64,000 bases of DNA from Bimastos eiseni. Taxonomy: Eukaryota > Annelida > Clitellata > Crassiclitellata > Lumbricidae. Under the pieces are notes generated by a model. It saw only the letters and a program-made list of their open reading frames with translations. It did no database searches and had not been told where the DNA came from. The translations under genes were made by a program, and so were the position numbers. Positions 20,956 to 33,335 of the stretch are shown in pieces; positions within the stretch are counted from its first letter, which is position 1, and the number at the start of each line of letters is the position of its first letter. The stretch covers positions 28,561,207 to 28,625,206 of the forward strand of contig OY365816.1 in assembly GCA_959347315.1 (NCBI GenBank), given 5' to 3'.

Positions 20956-21792
20956 TGCCAAGAGATCGATTTATAATGAGGTATAAGTCTGAGCGCCATA
21001 GAGAGCAGGAGATCATAATTTGCAGAACGATTTATAAGTCAATCATCATAATTTATTTACTAGTACCAAAGTTAGTAGAGTCTACGACCTACTATCTTTG
21101 CTAGTAGGCCTCTTTTGTCGTTGTCATTGTAATAGAATATTGATAAACCACCACTCAGAGTCAGAAGGGTAACCAAGTCAGATGTCATCATAAAAATAGA
21201 GGTTTCCAGAAACCTGTGGAACTGGTCGACATTGTGAATGTAAAGCATGGTAGGCCTAATATTATTACTAGGGCTGATTTTCAAGATAGTTAGTCCGTTT
21301 TAGTTTTTTAGGTAAGCATTTCTTTTGTTTTTTAGATTCAAATGTGATCACAGCCGTACACGGTACATCTGACAAAAATATCACTATGCGGAAGTACATA
21401 AAAAAACTCCATACGCCTTGTTTCGGTATCTCCTGCACAAATCAAGTGAGTTTAGAATTCACAATTCCAATAAATTCCAATAAATTAGAACTGATGACTT
21501 GAAAAAGTAAAATGACCGACAAATCCTAAATTTTTTACACTTAATGGATGTTCAAATCGAAACTGTAATACTTTCCGTGGCTATTCAGCTATTGTTTAAG
21601 GTGACTCTGCCACATATAACAAATTAGTAAATTATTAATTTATATTCTTATTGCTGTATTTTCTTAAATAAATTAAATAATAGCTATGAAGATGTTATAA
21701 CTGATACCGAAGAAGGCCTACGCACCAAGGCAATGGGCAACATATTGAACATAGCGCAATACATTTGAGTTATACATTGTTTCAGAGGCAAT

Positions 21793-21860
21793 CCAATCAG
21801 ATGTCGGACCTCTATCACGTGGTTAATGGCGGACGGAGAGTAGGCAATATGGCCGCCGTC
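21793..21860 (+). promoter_or_regulatory. Candidate CCAAT / YY1-like promoter, probably BCL9
   Basis: CCAATCAG at 21793-21800 is followed by AATGGCGGAC (about 21825) and ATATGGCCGCC (about 21847). YY1-type AxATGGCGGC motifs often sit at the start sites of TATA-less housekeeping genes. No TATA box is visible. Assignment to BCL9 rests on position and orientation. Confidence 0.4.
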
Positions 21861-23823
21861 GAATGTAATGATTTTTTGTTTGTGACTATTGGTTTAAATC
21901 TTAGCAAACACTTTATAAATTCAACAGTCCCGCTAATGAAATGGTCAGTTAAATCTGCTTAGTTGTCTGCGTGTTGGATATCAATCATAAGACGATTATT
22001 TGTAGTTCGCTGATATCAGATCCCGAACTCTTGATAGTAGACCTTTATTACAGCACACGTAGCCCTGTCGCACTGTACATTTGTCGGTTCGAAGTGATCT
22101 ACCACTTCATTTGGCACGAGCGACTACACTCTCACTGCGGATTTGCAGTATTATACTCGAAGTTCTTCACACTGTCAAAGGAAATCACATACATCTTCGC
22201 CAGGTCTACAGCTACAGGGTAGGTTTGGTTATCATCATGGGTCTATTGTGAAATTCTGCTTGGTGTTGCGTATCAGCATAAATCTTGGCCGACCGAAAAT
22301 TCGATCGCAATACAAACTGAGATTTTAGTTCTGCGGGTGAAAAAGTATACAATTCCACTAGTGAAGACCTTTACGCATGCGCAATTGTTAAAAACACTTG
22401 AATTTTATTAATATGCGTCGTGAAAGTCGAATAGGGTTAGGCTAGACGGGATCAACCCGAATCATCGAAACCCGAATCCCTGAAAATACTGAAAAGGCCA
22501 AAAAGCCAGATTCTCCAAAAGCATCAATGTACTATTGAAAAACACTCAACTGTCTCAAAACAGCACAATTCATTCATCAACCCAGCTTCTGCATGAATTA
22601 TTTTCTTCGATCCAGCTTCCATTTAAGCAGAATCCTTTTCATCTATCGGGTTTCGGCGATTCGCTGCGCACCTGACTAGACATTGTTGGGGTCAATTAAG
22701 GTCAGCGTTAGGGTGAGTGATGTTTTTAGATATATGAAGAAAGCCTGAGGCCACTGAATGGCCAAATATTCGGTCTCAGAAGCTGATCATACCAGAATGA
22801 AAGTGATCCTTGTTTGTGCTATAGGTGAATGTGTTTGTGTGCTGGGTGAATGTGTGAAAATAAAACTGGTTGTAACATTTTATTGCTAAATCAATCAACA
22901 GGTTGTGCAGTTTATGTGCTAAGAAAACGTAGCATAAAGTTTTATTTACTTTCCGTTAAATTTTAATCAATGTTAACATATGCTTATGGTGTTTTAAAAA
23001 AATTCAGGCACAAGTGAGGAGCAATTTATATTGCCACCTTAACTCCACCGGTCGCCTCTTACAAAATGCGTAATTGATATCATCCAAGGTATGACAATGC
23101 AGGTGAATACTGAAATGCTGCCTCTTAATTTAAAGATTTTAATTAGATTATTGAACCATGTGGTACTGTTGTTTGTTTTTATTATTAAATCATTGTTGCC
23201 TTATTCCTTATAAATTTCTTTAGTCTTCCTGAGGAACAGTTAGTGATATATTTTATGTATATTTTCCTTATTTCACTGAATTCCTTGTTTTATTCCAATG
23301 ACGAACCTTTGCAGTTCTTGTTTCGAGCATATCAGAGCAATACGTTGCATGTATTATGCTCTTACCAAAGACATGTCACAAGCCATAGCCTGCTGTTGAC
23401 TTGATTATGCCAACTCTAGGTCGACAGTCATAAAATATCGTCAGGTTAACAGGCTTCAACGCATTCAAATTTGCTAATTCATCTGACCTATAAAGCACTC
23501 AGAGAGGCAAATGTTGCTACCTACATTCAATCATTCCTCTCTTCATCTCATTCCACGGCCTGCAATCTTCTGTTATGAGTCTTTTGGTTGAGCCTCCTTG
23601 ATTTAGCACACATGATCTCTATATTGCTGCCCCAAGGAATGGAATCAACCACTGGTGCTACTCAAAATCCTTTTTCTTTCAGGAAACACCTAGCGCTCTC
23701 TTTTTCTCACTGGTCTTCAGACAGCTGGATATCTAACTATTTTGCTAATTGTTGTGTCACTGTTTGTTAAAATGAAACCTAACATTATAATAGGCCAGTG
23801 CAGAGAGTTATTCTGTTAGAGGC

Positions 23824-23915
23824 GCAGTGCCAATCCCAAGTCTGGATAAAAGAGGAGGGCAACGCTAATGATCTCTGTTATCACACAGTGTCGTTAAACT
23901 GAAACTACTGTTGCT
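23824..23915 (+). repeat. R3 copy, near full length
   Basis: Includes CAGTGCCAATCCCAAG, GAGGAGGGCAACGCTAATGA and CACACAGTGTCGTTAAACTG. It lies about 130 bases upstream of the first visible BCL9 exon. Confidence 0.75.
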
Positions 23916-24046
23916 ACTTCTATATGGAATTTTGTTCTGTCCTTCAAGTCTTTACATTCTTCTGCATGTAATTTTGGTCGCTATATAAATTTCGAGCAAT
24001 ATTGACTGATAGATGAGTGTTTTACTTTTGCTGCTTCCTTTTGCAG

Positions 24047-27000
24047 ACTTCCGAAAAGTTTGCCCGCAACGCAAAGAGCAAAACGAAACCAGGTTGGAGC
24101 AAGAAAATGCAGGCGGTCAAGGAAGAAAATGCGAACGAAGTTCTTATAAAACTCGAGAGTCAGACGAACGCAGAACCAGACCAGACTAACGAGACGTCGC
24201 TCGACGGGAGGAAGTTCAACGGACATCTCGAGAATTCACATCCAGGTCGGGTCATTTGCTCTGGTCAAAACTGAACTGCGGGTATCCTAGCCAGATGTTA
24301 ATGCAGACACAGGACTGTTCAAGACACATCTTGCAACTTGATTTGGGACTTTACATATTGTTACATGTTAATAATGTCAAACATTGCCAGTCCCAGACTT
24401 GGATAAAGGATAAGGGTGACACTGCTGTGATACAATGGTATCGAACATTTATATAACAAGATATCTACCAATGGGCGCTCTCTGTGCTGGTATAAATGAC
24501 ATTAGATGTCAGGGTGAACGAGCAAAATTCGTCTGTTAGCAAAACTATGCACAGTTAGCTGAAACGAGTTACCAGTGGTGGGCCCACGCACAAGCGTGGA
24601 ACCAACACAGTTGAAAGGAGGTGCACAGTGTGAAGGGAGGTGCAAGGCTTCCATTTATGGTTGGTACCGAATTGTAACTGACTAGTCAAACCCAGCTGTC
24701 GCTAGACATTTAATGCCGTCTTGTATGTTTTTGTGAATGGACATAAGGCATGGTTGATCTGCAGAGGCATTATGGGTTCATTTGAGAGGGTTTCACAAGG
24801 ATTCTCACCAGTGGGAGGTTCAGATTTTTTGGGAAATTATCTATGAAGGTCGGTAAGGCCAGTACCTTGCTTCAACATTCTAAAATCGGTTTGATATTGT
24901 TGCTGTGTTTATCACTAAGATAGCAGATTAAAGTCATGCTATAAATGCTAGTTTTCTCAGAAATGGCAAAAATGTTTCACCGGGCTGCATGGACATTGCA
25001 TGTAGTTATTTTGACGAATTGGTTATCTTCAGCCAAGTATTTTGAATATGCAGTTGGGTTAATTGTGTGATGTTGACAGTTATGTGTTTGGTGTTTGATA
25101 TACTGTAGCAAGACGTGTTTGGGCTGCGCATTTCCTCATGGCCTGGCAAGCCATATGGACAGCAGTCTGTGACTGTTACTTTTTTTAACTTGCAGTCCAC
25201 AATCACGGACATATTGTACTGTGTCTAAGCATTTATATAGCGCCTCTAGTTGGGTGAACTGTTCAGAAGCACTGCCAGTGTGCAAGGCCCACAAGAAGAA
25301 GCATGTTTTGAGAATTGCGAAAGAGGATGAGAGACTGCCAGGTAGAATTTTAGAGCGAACAGAGAGAGAGAGAGGCGCCAATTGAAGTGAAGATGATGAG
25401 ATTATAAGAATAAATGAACTAAATAAATAGCTGGTAAGATTTAAAAATGAATGGACTCCTAATAAGTTGTTAATGAGATTTAAGAACAAATTGCTGAAGA
25501 GATTTAAGAAAAATAGTTGATGAGATTTAAGAATAGATAGCCGATGAGATTTAAGAACAAGTCGCCGACTAGCTTTAAGAAGAACAGATGAATAGATTTG
25601 AGAATACATGACTGATGAAATATAATAACAATTTGCTGGTGAGATTCAAATTCCATCGAATTCCTCCCACATCACTGTCTGACTCAGTTTTCTACGTGAT
25701 TAATTGTTTTCAGATCAGGATGTTCCGCTCCTGCCACCGTCCTCCCTGCGGCCTCCGACGCGAGACGTCACACCGACGGGCCATCAGATGCTTTTGGGGC
25801 CAAACGGTCAGCTGGGCGGCCCGCCTCCCAACTGCCGGACCCCAGTCGGTCCTCAGATGACCGCTGCCATGGGTCCCGGGGGCCAGATGCAACTGGCGGC
25901 CGGCGGTCACTTCCTTCAGAATCATAATCAGGTGTTTGTCTTCTCAACTGCAATGGCTAACCACGCCGCTCAGATGGTCAAGGCCGGTCAGTTCAAGAAT
26001 ATCATCGATTTCCACGTCAACCACCCTGACACTCAACAATTTCTGCAGGTAGGATTTGCCAGTGCTTGAACTCTTGGATTAAAAGCAGGAACCAGCGACA
26101 AATGAAACTTTTTCAGTCTGATCAAATCTTGAATGGAATCTTAACTGAAATCAGTGGATTCCAGTTTCATTCAGGGTCATTTCATCTCAAATCAACAAAT
26201 GCTTTCCACTGTCTTGACCAGGGGTGCAACAAGCGGGGGGCAGGGGGGCACCTGCCCCCGTTTCAAAACTGGAGAGGCAAAGCCCCTCCCCCCCGTTTTA
26301 GTGCTCAGTGCCCTCATTTGCCCCCCAAATCGGTTCTTTTTATGTTTATCCAATGGCTTTTTAGGATTACCTTTGTTGAAATAATTTGTGCCCATCATTT
26401 TTCAAATTTCTGGGTGGCGGCAAAATTTAAAAAGTGGGTGGGGGCAAAAAAAATTGTTTGAGCTTCACGCAATATTTTATAAATTATGCCCCCCCCCCCA
26501 CTTTTCAAAACCTTGTTACACCTCTGGTCTTGACCATCTCAGATTTTGATGATATTTGCAAAGAATCTGTGATGATGTGTGTTGTGCAAAAGTTAACAGC
26601 AATATTCTTATTTTTCTTTTTTGTCAGAATTTTAAAAACCTCAGACATGGTTTCTGGTTTTATTGAAAACCCTGAACTCTCAAATGATATACAAGTAGTT
26701 TCACTTTGAATTTGCATGACTGGTGCTGATGTAATGTATTTGTATGAATTGCAACTTTACATTTAGGTCTCGTGCAGAGAATGCCTCTGAGTAGGTATCT
26801 TGAAGGAGCTATGAATAGATGTCCTAATACACTACATTACATCCTAGTGACCCATTACATAATTAATCTATATCCCACATGATGCATTGCAGCTTTTCTC
26901 ATTCTTTTCAGAAGTGTTCGATGAGTGTTCTACCAGGTATGACCATGAACATGCGTATGGACGGAAGCATGCGCCAGCCGGGCGTACCCGACGGCATCCC

Positions 27001-30000
27001 GGAATCGGGCAGCGCGCTGGCCGACGTTGCCCAGTGGGTTCAGCAGCAGAACGCCAACCTCCAGCAGCTATCGTCGCATTCGTCCAGCGCTGGCTTCGGC
27101 AGTCCCCCGGACGGGCAGGTCCTCCGTACCAACGGAAGGTATGGCCGGACGATGCAGCAGTGGGGTGGCTCGTCGCCGGGGCCGCAGCCCGCGCCCCAGG
27201 ACATGATCAACCCGACTTGGGGACCTCAACAGGGGTTCGCGTCCGAGATGGGCATCGGAGGGCCGGGCGACGCGCTTCACGGTTCCGTGCCCAAGGAGAA
27301 CCTCACTCCGCAACAGTTGCAGAAGCGGGAGGAGGGACTGGCGCATCTGCGAAAGATCGGACAGATGCTCAACATCGATTCTCTGGGTGGTGCCGGGCCC
27401 ATGATGCACATGCACGGCAACCCCGACGGGGGGATGCCGGGCGAGGGCTGGCCGGGCCCCATGATGCACCCTAACGCGGGGATGCCGCGCCCGCGGATGG
27501 CGCCGTCGCCCACCGAGACGATGATGGGCATGAATTTCGCCGCCGCCGCGCAGAGGATGGGCCCATTCGTCGGGCCCGGGGGCCTCCCACCCAACTGGGA
27601 CAACATGACTCCCGAGCAGAGGGAGTGGCACAAAATGCAGCATGAGTTCTACCTGGACAAATGTCGCAAACAGCAGATGCAGATGGGCATGAACGTTCCA
27701 CCCGGGGCAGGTCCCAATCGCTCCCACGTCGGTTTCTTCCACCCCATGCAGCAGATGCACCGAATGCCAGGGCCGATGTCGCCCGGCCCGCCTGCGTTTC
27801 CGGGCGGCCAGGTCTCGTCACCCCTCTGTGGCCCGATGATCAACCCCAACGACCCACAGGCGATGATGTTCGCCAAGCAGTCGGAGTTCAGCGGAATGTG
27901 CCAGGGCATGGGGCCCGATCAGGGCTTCGACCACCCTGGGGGTGGCGTGCCTCGCGAGGGCATGTTCCCGTTCCCTGACGGGTCCGGTCGACTGGGCAGC
28001 ATGAGTGGCGAGTCTTTCAGCCCGGCTGAGTTCGGACATCCTGCTGGGGGCCCGATGAAGATGACGCCCGCGTTCGGGCCGCAGAAGAGAAAACGGAGCG
28101 CCAACACGATGTCCGACCCAGAGGACGTCTACAAGCGCCTGCTGCCCGCTCCCTCTCCACAGCAGTTCAGCTACATGAACTCCCTTGACGGTCAGGAGCT
28201 GACGATCACCAAACAGCTGAATCACGCCTTCCAGGAACAGTCCCAAGGGGTGCAGGGGCCTCCACCCCCTTCGTCGTCCCCCGCCACATATCCTCCGCCA
28301 CAGAAGTCACGCTCCTCTGGTGGCAAGAAGAAGAAGACTCAGCCGAAATCGGACGCGAAGTCCAAGTCGCAGCGGACGCCGCCCGCGGCCGACCCGTTCA
28401 CGTGCCCCTCGCCTGCGGTTCCTGCCCCGTCGGGCGCCCTTGCCGCCACCAGTGCCTCTTTCCAGTCCGCTCCTGCCGCCAGCCCCATCTCTCAGACGTC
28501 CGTCTCGTCCATGTCGTCGCTCGCAAACGTTGTAGCGACCCCGAGCGCCAACCGTGCCTCGAGCGCTGACCCGAACTCGGCGACTTCCGTCATGAAGAGC
28601 TCGATGACAAACATCACGTCGGCGAGCCTCGCCAACCTGGCAAAGGGAGTGGAGAAGATCTCCTCACAGATCCAGCCAAACCCATTCCGGACCATTCAGA
28701 TGCAGGAGAACGAGTCGGACGTTAGCGACGTCTCTCCACCCGACAACAGCTCCCTCCTGCCCTCCGTCGGCCCCGGGCAACAGGGGACCAACCCGCAGGG
28801 CAGCAGCGGCATTGCCGGTTCGCACTCTGGCCCAGTGCATCCCATGCAACAGATGACCCCAACCCATCTGATGGGGTCGCCGCCAGGGTCCGTGCGGTCA
28901 GCGTCCCACAAACCGGGCGGCGGTGGAATGATGGACCCGTCCGGGATCATGAACTGCGGGCGCCAGTCGTCGCCCATCTTTCCCGTCGACGAACAGGGAC
29001 TCGACCCTGGATCCAGGTTCTGTTTCGCGGGCGGTGCTGGCCCGTCAGGCGGTCAGCAGATGTTCTCGCCGATGGGTCCGTCCCCGGGAGCGCCCGGTTG
29101 CCGGCCGACAAATGGCGGTAACATGGTGACGGGCAACGCGAAGATCCAGATTCAGGCGCAGACCCCCAACACCATCCAGTACCTGCCCTCAGGGGGACAC
29201 CCGGGTGACGGAATGGGAGACGGGTTCGTCGAATTCCAAATGGACGGGAAGTCTTTCAACAAGGGCAGTATGGCATCCTACGGGGCCATGATGGACGGAA
29301 TTCATGGATCGATGATGTCCGGGGAAATGATGCAGCGCCGGCAGATGGACCTTCAGATGATGCAGCAGGAGGCTGGTGGGGGTGGTAGCGCCATGCACCA
29401 GCAGATGAGGATGGAGGCGGCAGCTTTCGATCAGATGCACAGAGGATCGATGCATGGAGCGAGAGGATCGATGCCAGGTTCCATGCACATGGGGAACATG
29501 CACGGCCCCGGCAGTCCGATACTCTCGTCGGGCGGAATGATGCACGGGATGGGGAACGCGATGCACGGCCCGGGCAGTCCGGCGATGGGGCCGTCCGGGT
29601 CCATGCACGACCAGACCAGTCCCATGATGGGACCAGGGTCAATGATGGGCCCTGGCGGCCACATGATGGGCGAGCTGCTTCAGATGCAGGGCCACATGAA
29701 GCAGGGCATGGGCCTCAACGGGGACTATGGTGCGATGGTCATGGGCTCCGGCGGACGTGGCCCCGACATGCTGCAGGACATGGGTCCCATGGCGATGCAG
29801 CACCGATCGATGCACCCGGACATGATGATGTCTGGGGCCAGCCCTCCGGAGTTTTCCGGGCCACACCGTGGGGACCCGGCAATGATGGGCATCATCCCCG
29901 GCTGCGGGGGAATGATGGGCCCTGAGATGAACATGGCTGCGATGGGTGGCCGGGACGGCATAATGGGCATGCGAGGGGCGCCGGGCATGAGGCCCGAAAT

Positions 30001-30715
30001 GGGGATCGAGAGATCCCGATCGAATAGATCGAGGCAGAAAGCAAGGGCTGCCGAAGCGGAAACGAGGATTCGGAACGAGGCGGCCGCGGCCGGAATGATG
30101 GTGGCCGAGGGAGGACGAATGGGAATGGACATGATGATGAGGTCGGAGATGGGCATGATGGGCATGCGTGCGGACATGATGGGCATGCCGGGTATGGGAC
30201 CTGGAGACCGGATGGGAATGCGGCCCGAGTCGGGCATGATGGTCCAGAGGGGAAACGGAATGCCGCCCGAGATGGCAATGATGAATTCTCGGGGGACATC
30301 GGCCGGACGAATGGGGATGATGGAGGGCATGCCCCAGGATGGGATGTTCAGCTTCGGGCCGGGCCGTCGCGGGATGCCCCCAGAAGCGATGGATATGATG
30401 CCGCCTGGGATGAGTCCGTCGGGGATGTGCCCCCCGGGCATGAAGTCGATGGTGATGGGGGGCTCCGGTGCTGGCCAGCCGCCCGGCTCCGATCCAGCCG
30501 GCTATGGGGTCCCCTATCAGCAGTTTCAGCAGCAGCTCTACGCGCAGAGCCGATCTCCGACGATGAGCCCCGGAATGATGCGAGGGGGCATGCCAGGCGG
30601 CCCGGCCGACATGATGGGCCGGCCACAGTACGACGTGATGGGACCAGGGCCTGGAATGACCTCCGGCCCAGGAATGGGCTTCGGCCAGCCGCAGCCGGGC
30701 CTCGGTCCTATGTGA
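24047..30715 (+). CDS. BCL9: BCL9 / Legless Wnt co-activator (5' end not located)
   Basis: BCL9/Legless links beta-catenin to Pygopus in the nucleus to activate Wnt targets. Visible coding exons: 24047-24245, 25714-26048 and 26912-30715 (stop at 30713-30715), about 1,445 codons in continuous phase. HD1, the Pygopus-binding helix-strand motif, is at about residues 139-171: VFVFSTAMANHAAQMVKAG followed by IIDFHVN, matching vertebrate YVFSTEMANKAAEAVLKGQ. HD2, the beta-catenin-binding helix, is at about 309-334: LTPQQLQKREEGLAHLRKIG versus LSQEQLEHRERSLQTLRDIQ. The shared MTPEQxxWxKMQxEFY block is at about 409, a KRKR nuclear signal near 569 and NTIQYLP near 931. The last roughly 500 residues are extremely Met/Gly/Pro-rich. 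The first visible exon starts in frame after an acceptor (TTTTGCAG) at ACTTCCGAA; either an upstream coding exon exists or translation begins at the in-exon ATG (MQAVKEENAN). The first donor, CCAG|GTCGGG, is weak. Confidence 0.9.
24383..24438 (+). repeat. R3 copy, short, in BCL9 intron
   Basis: ATTGCCAGTCCCAGACTTGG, ATAAGGGTGACACTGCTGTG and ATACAATGG give a compact internal-deleted R3. Confidence 0.55.
25390..25620. repeat. Degenerate minisatellite in BCL9 intron, unit about 25-29 bp
   Basis: GATGAGATTTAAGAA(C/T)A recurs about eight times with variable spacers. It ends roughly 95 bases before the HD1 exon. Confidence 0.75.
26219..26526 (+). mobile_element. hAT-type MITE, copy 2 (intact termini) in BCL9 intron
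   Basis: A 308-bp non-coding element with terminal inverted repeats CAGGGGTGCAACAAG and CTTGTTACACCTCTG. It is flanked by a perfect 8-bp target duplication, GTCTTGAC, at 26211-26218 and 26527-26534. CAGxGGTG-type ends and 8-bp duplications are hallmarks of hAT transposons. The interior has long C and G homopolymer-like runs near both ends. Confidence 0.93.
26765..26850 (+). repeat. R2 tail, diverged, in BCL9 intron
   Basis: GCCTCTGAGTAGGTATCTTG and AAGGAGCTATGAATAG resemble the R2 tail, ending in ACACTACATTACATC about 60 bases before the large exon. Confidence 0.5.
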
Positions 30716-32340
30716 TGAAGCTTGCTCGCCCAGATTGCCTTTTTCGGCCGGCCGACCCGCGCTGGCCTGTTTAATGAGATGCCTTTAGCCCGATCTTAAC
30801 GCGTGCGTGTTCGTCACGCGACGATGGAAAAATGGTCGAGGAAAATTTTGCTCATGACAACCTGCCGACGGATTATACAGATTGCCTCGGTCGCGATCGT
30901 TTTATTTTTCACTGCTGAGGACTCCCTGGTGACCGAGAATGACCGCATATTCCGGATATTCTCTGAATTGGAAGAGTAACATTGCAATAGGACCAAGTTT
31001 TAAGGATCTTTATGCATGCTCGCCGAGCCACAGACAATTTTGCTGATGAACATTTGCCCGTATGAATTTCCTAAATCGTGTTGTATGCGGAATTGTTTGA
31101 CCGATGGACGAGTTTTTAGAATTTTATGAAATTTTTCTTCGTTTTAGCGATCGGTTTTTCTCGCTGCCTTTGTTTTTAAATCGAATGGCTACGTAACAGA
31201 CATTGGAAGAAGTTGCCTAAGTTAGTTGTGAATGAGAGTTTGCCACTGCAGTTTATTTATTTGAGCCCACTTTCTGTACAAACTGTCTTTGAGGAAATTG
31301 GAGATGCTGGCAGAACGAGTTTTATCATGACGTGGCGACTTTGATGGAGTTATATTAAACTGTGCCAAGTTTAATCTTGCAGATTTGCTTTGGTGGCGAT
31401 ATTGCCTCCAAGTAAATGAGTAATGGTTATTATAACGATGAACTGATTACAGTATAATTTTAATCAGATAGAGCCTTTGTTGTGCAATGCGATGGTTTCG
31501 AATCGAAAAAATCAGTGTTACTGATTTTTTTTTTTTGGCCTGTCTAATTAGCGATGCTGTTTTCGTTTTAATTGTTGGTACAATTGCTGTTTTTATTTTC
31601 CAAATTACCATGTACTGAAGAATTGCTCCTTACAACGACTGCCTGAACCGTTTTGTGAGTGCAAAATCGGTTGCCATATAACTAGACAAGTTTTTGTCTT
31701 TTCTTTTGTGCAGGAATTTGAAAGATATTTGCAGAAGTGTGGATTTATGTGTCTCAGTCACAAGCTAATGGTCCAGTGCGTGTGCATAGAATTATGCTGT
31801 ACTGCAATACTGATATCTGCAGAGACTAGAGCATTCAGAATGAATTTATATTAAATACATGTCGCTGGCAAGCCCCTGCTTGGGAGATTGACTGGAAAAT
31901 GTTCGAGAATGTTTTTTTAGAGATACAAAGCTGTTTGTTCTCTTTAGTTTTGGCAATTTATTATTTCAGGGAAGCGCCCTTTTGTGTAGGATTGCTCGGC
32001 TGTTGGCGGTTTGGCATTTCTTGTATTTTTCCAGTGGTCTGTCTGTCTGAAAATAGATAATGCACAAGCGAAGTAACGTTTGATGAAGTAGTTTTGATCG
32101 ATGAAATTGTTTTGTGCTGCAGTTGTGCGTGTGTAGGAGTCACTGTTTTGTCGAATGTTTGGGTTCGTTGACAATTACCTTCGACCAGAAACTGTGAACG
32201 AAATCATCATATCAGTAGTATAATAGAAAGACTCTCAAATATATCATGTCATCAAATGTTGTTTGTTTTGTTTAAGTCTCGAATTATCTGGTGTATGCAT
32301 GTTTATACATAATAATGGATATGAAAATATGAACATGTGT
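30716..32340 (+). other. BCL9 3' UTR region
   Basis: AT-rich, repeat-poor sequence after the stop, consistent with a long 3' UTR. The best poly(A) candidate is ATTAAA at 31850-31855; no canonical AATAAA is obvious. Where the transcript ends is uncertain. Confidence 0.5.
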
Positions 32341-32344
32341 TATA

Positions 32345-32780
32345 GATATATATATATTTATATATGTGTTATATTATATATATATACACATTATATATAT
32401 ATATATATATTATATACGTGTGTTTGTCACACTTGTGTATTATTTACTGTGTACAGTACGTTAAATGTGCAAAACTTGAAATGGCTGACGTTTGCCGAAG
32501 ATTTCATCAATTCTGCTTTGCTTTTGTTTTTTACTGGGTGCGACCCTCCTTGTTTTCGGTCGCGTTTTCATATCGCGTTCTGCTGCTGACTAGAAATGTT
32601 ATCAGAAGCGGAGATGCGCGCGCGCGTGTAAATACGACGTCCCATCAGTTTGATTGGTAGGTTGTATGTGATATATATATATATGCGTTTGGTTACCTGT
32701 TTTGCGTAGGTACGTTATTCTATACTCACACACCGTATGCAGAAATTCAAAGATACACTTAAGCGTTATGATTTGTGTAG

Positions 32781-32843
<63 letters not shown>

Positions 32844-33242
32844 TATGTGTGTAGATACATGCATACAGCCACACATTGTGTATATATTATATATGTATGG
32901 TAGACCTGTAAGTATACATATGAATGTTTATATATATATATATATATATACATGTATATATGTATGATATATAAGGACGTAGCAAGAGAAATTTTTTTGG
33001 GTGGTTTAGTTTTATTAGAGGGTGTCCAAATGAACATAGTCATATTTTTATACATTATTCGTTTTTAATAACAGCAGTGCATTTATTTCTGAACCTAATT
33101 ATGCCTATATATATATATATATATATATTATGATGGTATCTGATATGATGGTATACTTTCTTATTTTCTATGCACTAATAATATGTGCTTGAAGCTAAAT
33201 TTCTCTATTATGTGTATACATATCCAGCTCACATATATACAC

Positions 33243-33273
<31 letters not shown>

Positions 33274-33335
33274 GGGTTTAATATTTCCATGGTTTATATA
33301 TATTTATATATATTTATATATATATATACATGTAA
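32345..33335. repeat. Cluster of (TA)n microsatellites
   Basis: At least seven (TA)n runs within 1 kb, near 32345-32415, 32671-32690, 32783-32842, 32930-32955, 33105-33130, 33240-33275 and 33297-33335. Tyrosine/isoleucine-rich ORFs here are artefacts. Confidence 0.97.

Larger units (their letters stand above)
20750..24046. other. Head-to-head interval between IDH1 and BCL9
   Basis: Contains the IDH1 5' flank, an R1 copy, a CCAAT/YY1-like promoter candidate near 21.8 kb and an R3 copy near 23.9 kb. One or more unseen 5' exons of the BCL9 gene must lie here. A donor-like CAGG|GTAGGT at about 22219 and GGGTGAGT at about 22713 are candidates only. Confidence 0.5.

Noticed and set aside
27068..30626. 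Many long antisense and alternate-frame ORFs over the BCL9 exon
   Set aside because: GC-rich, repetitive codon composition of the real frame leaves shadow frames open; only the plus frame carries HD1/HD2-type motifs.
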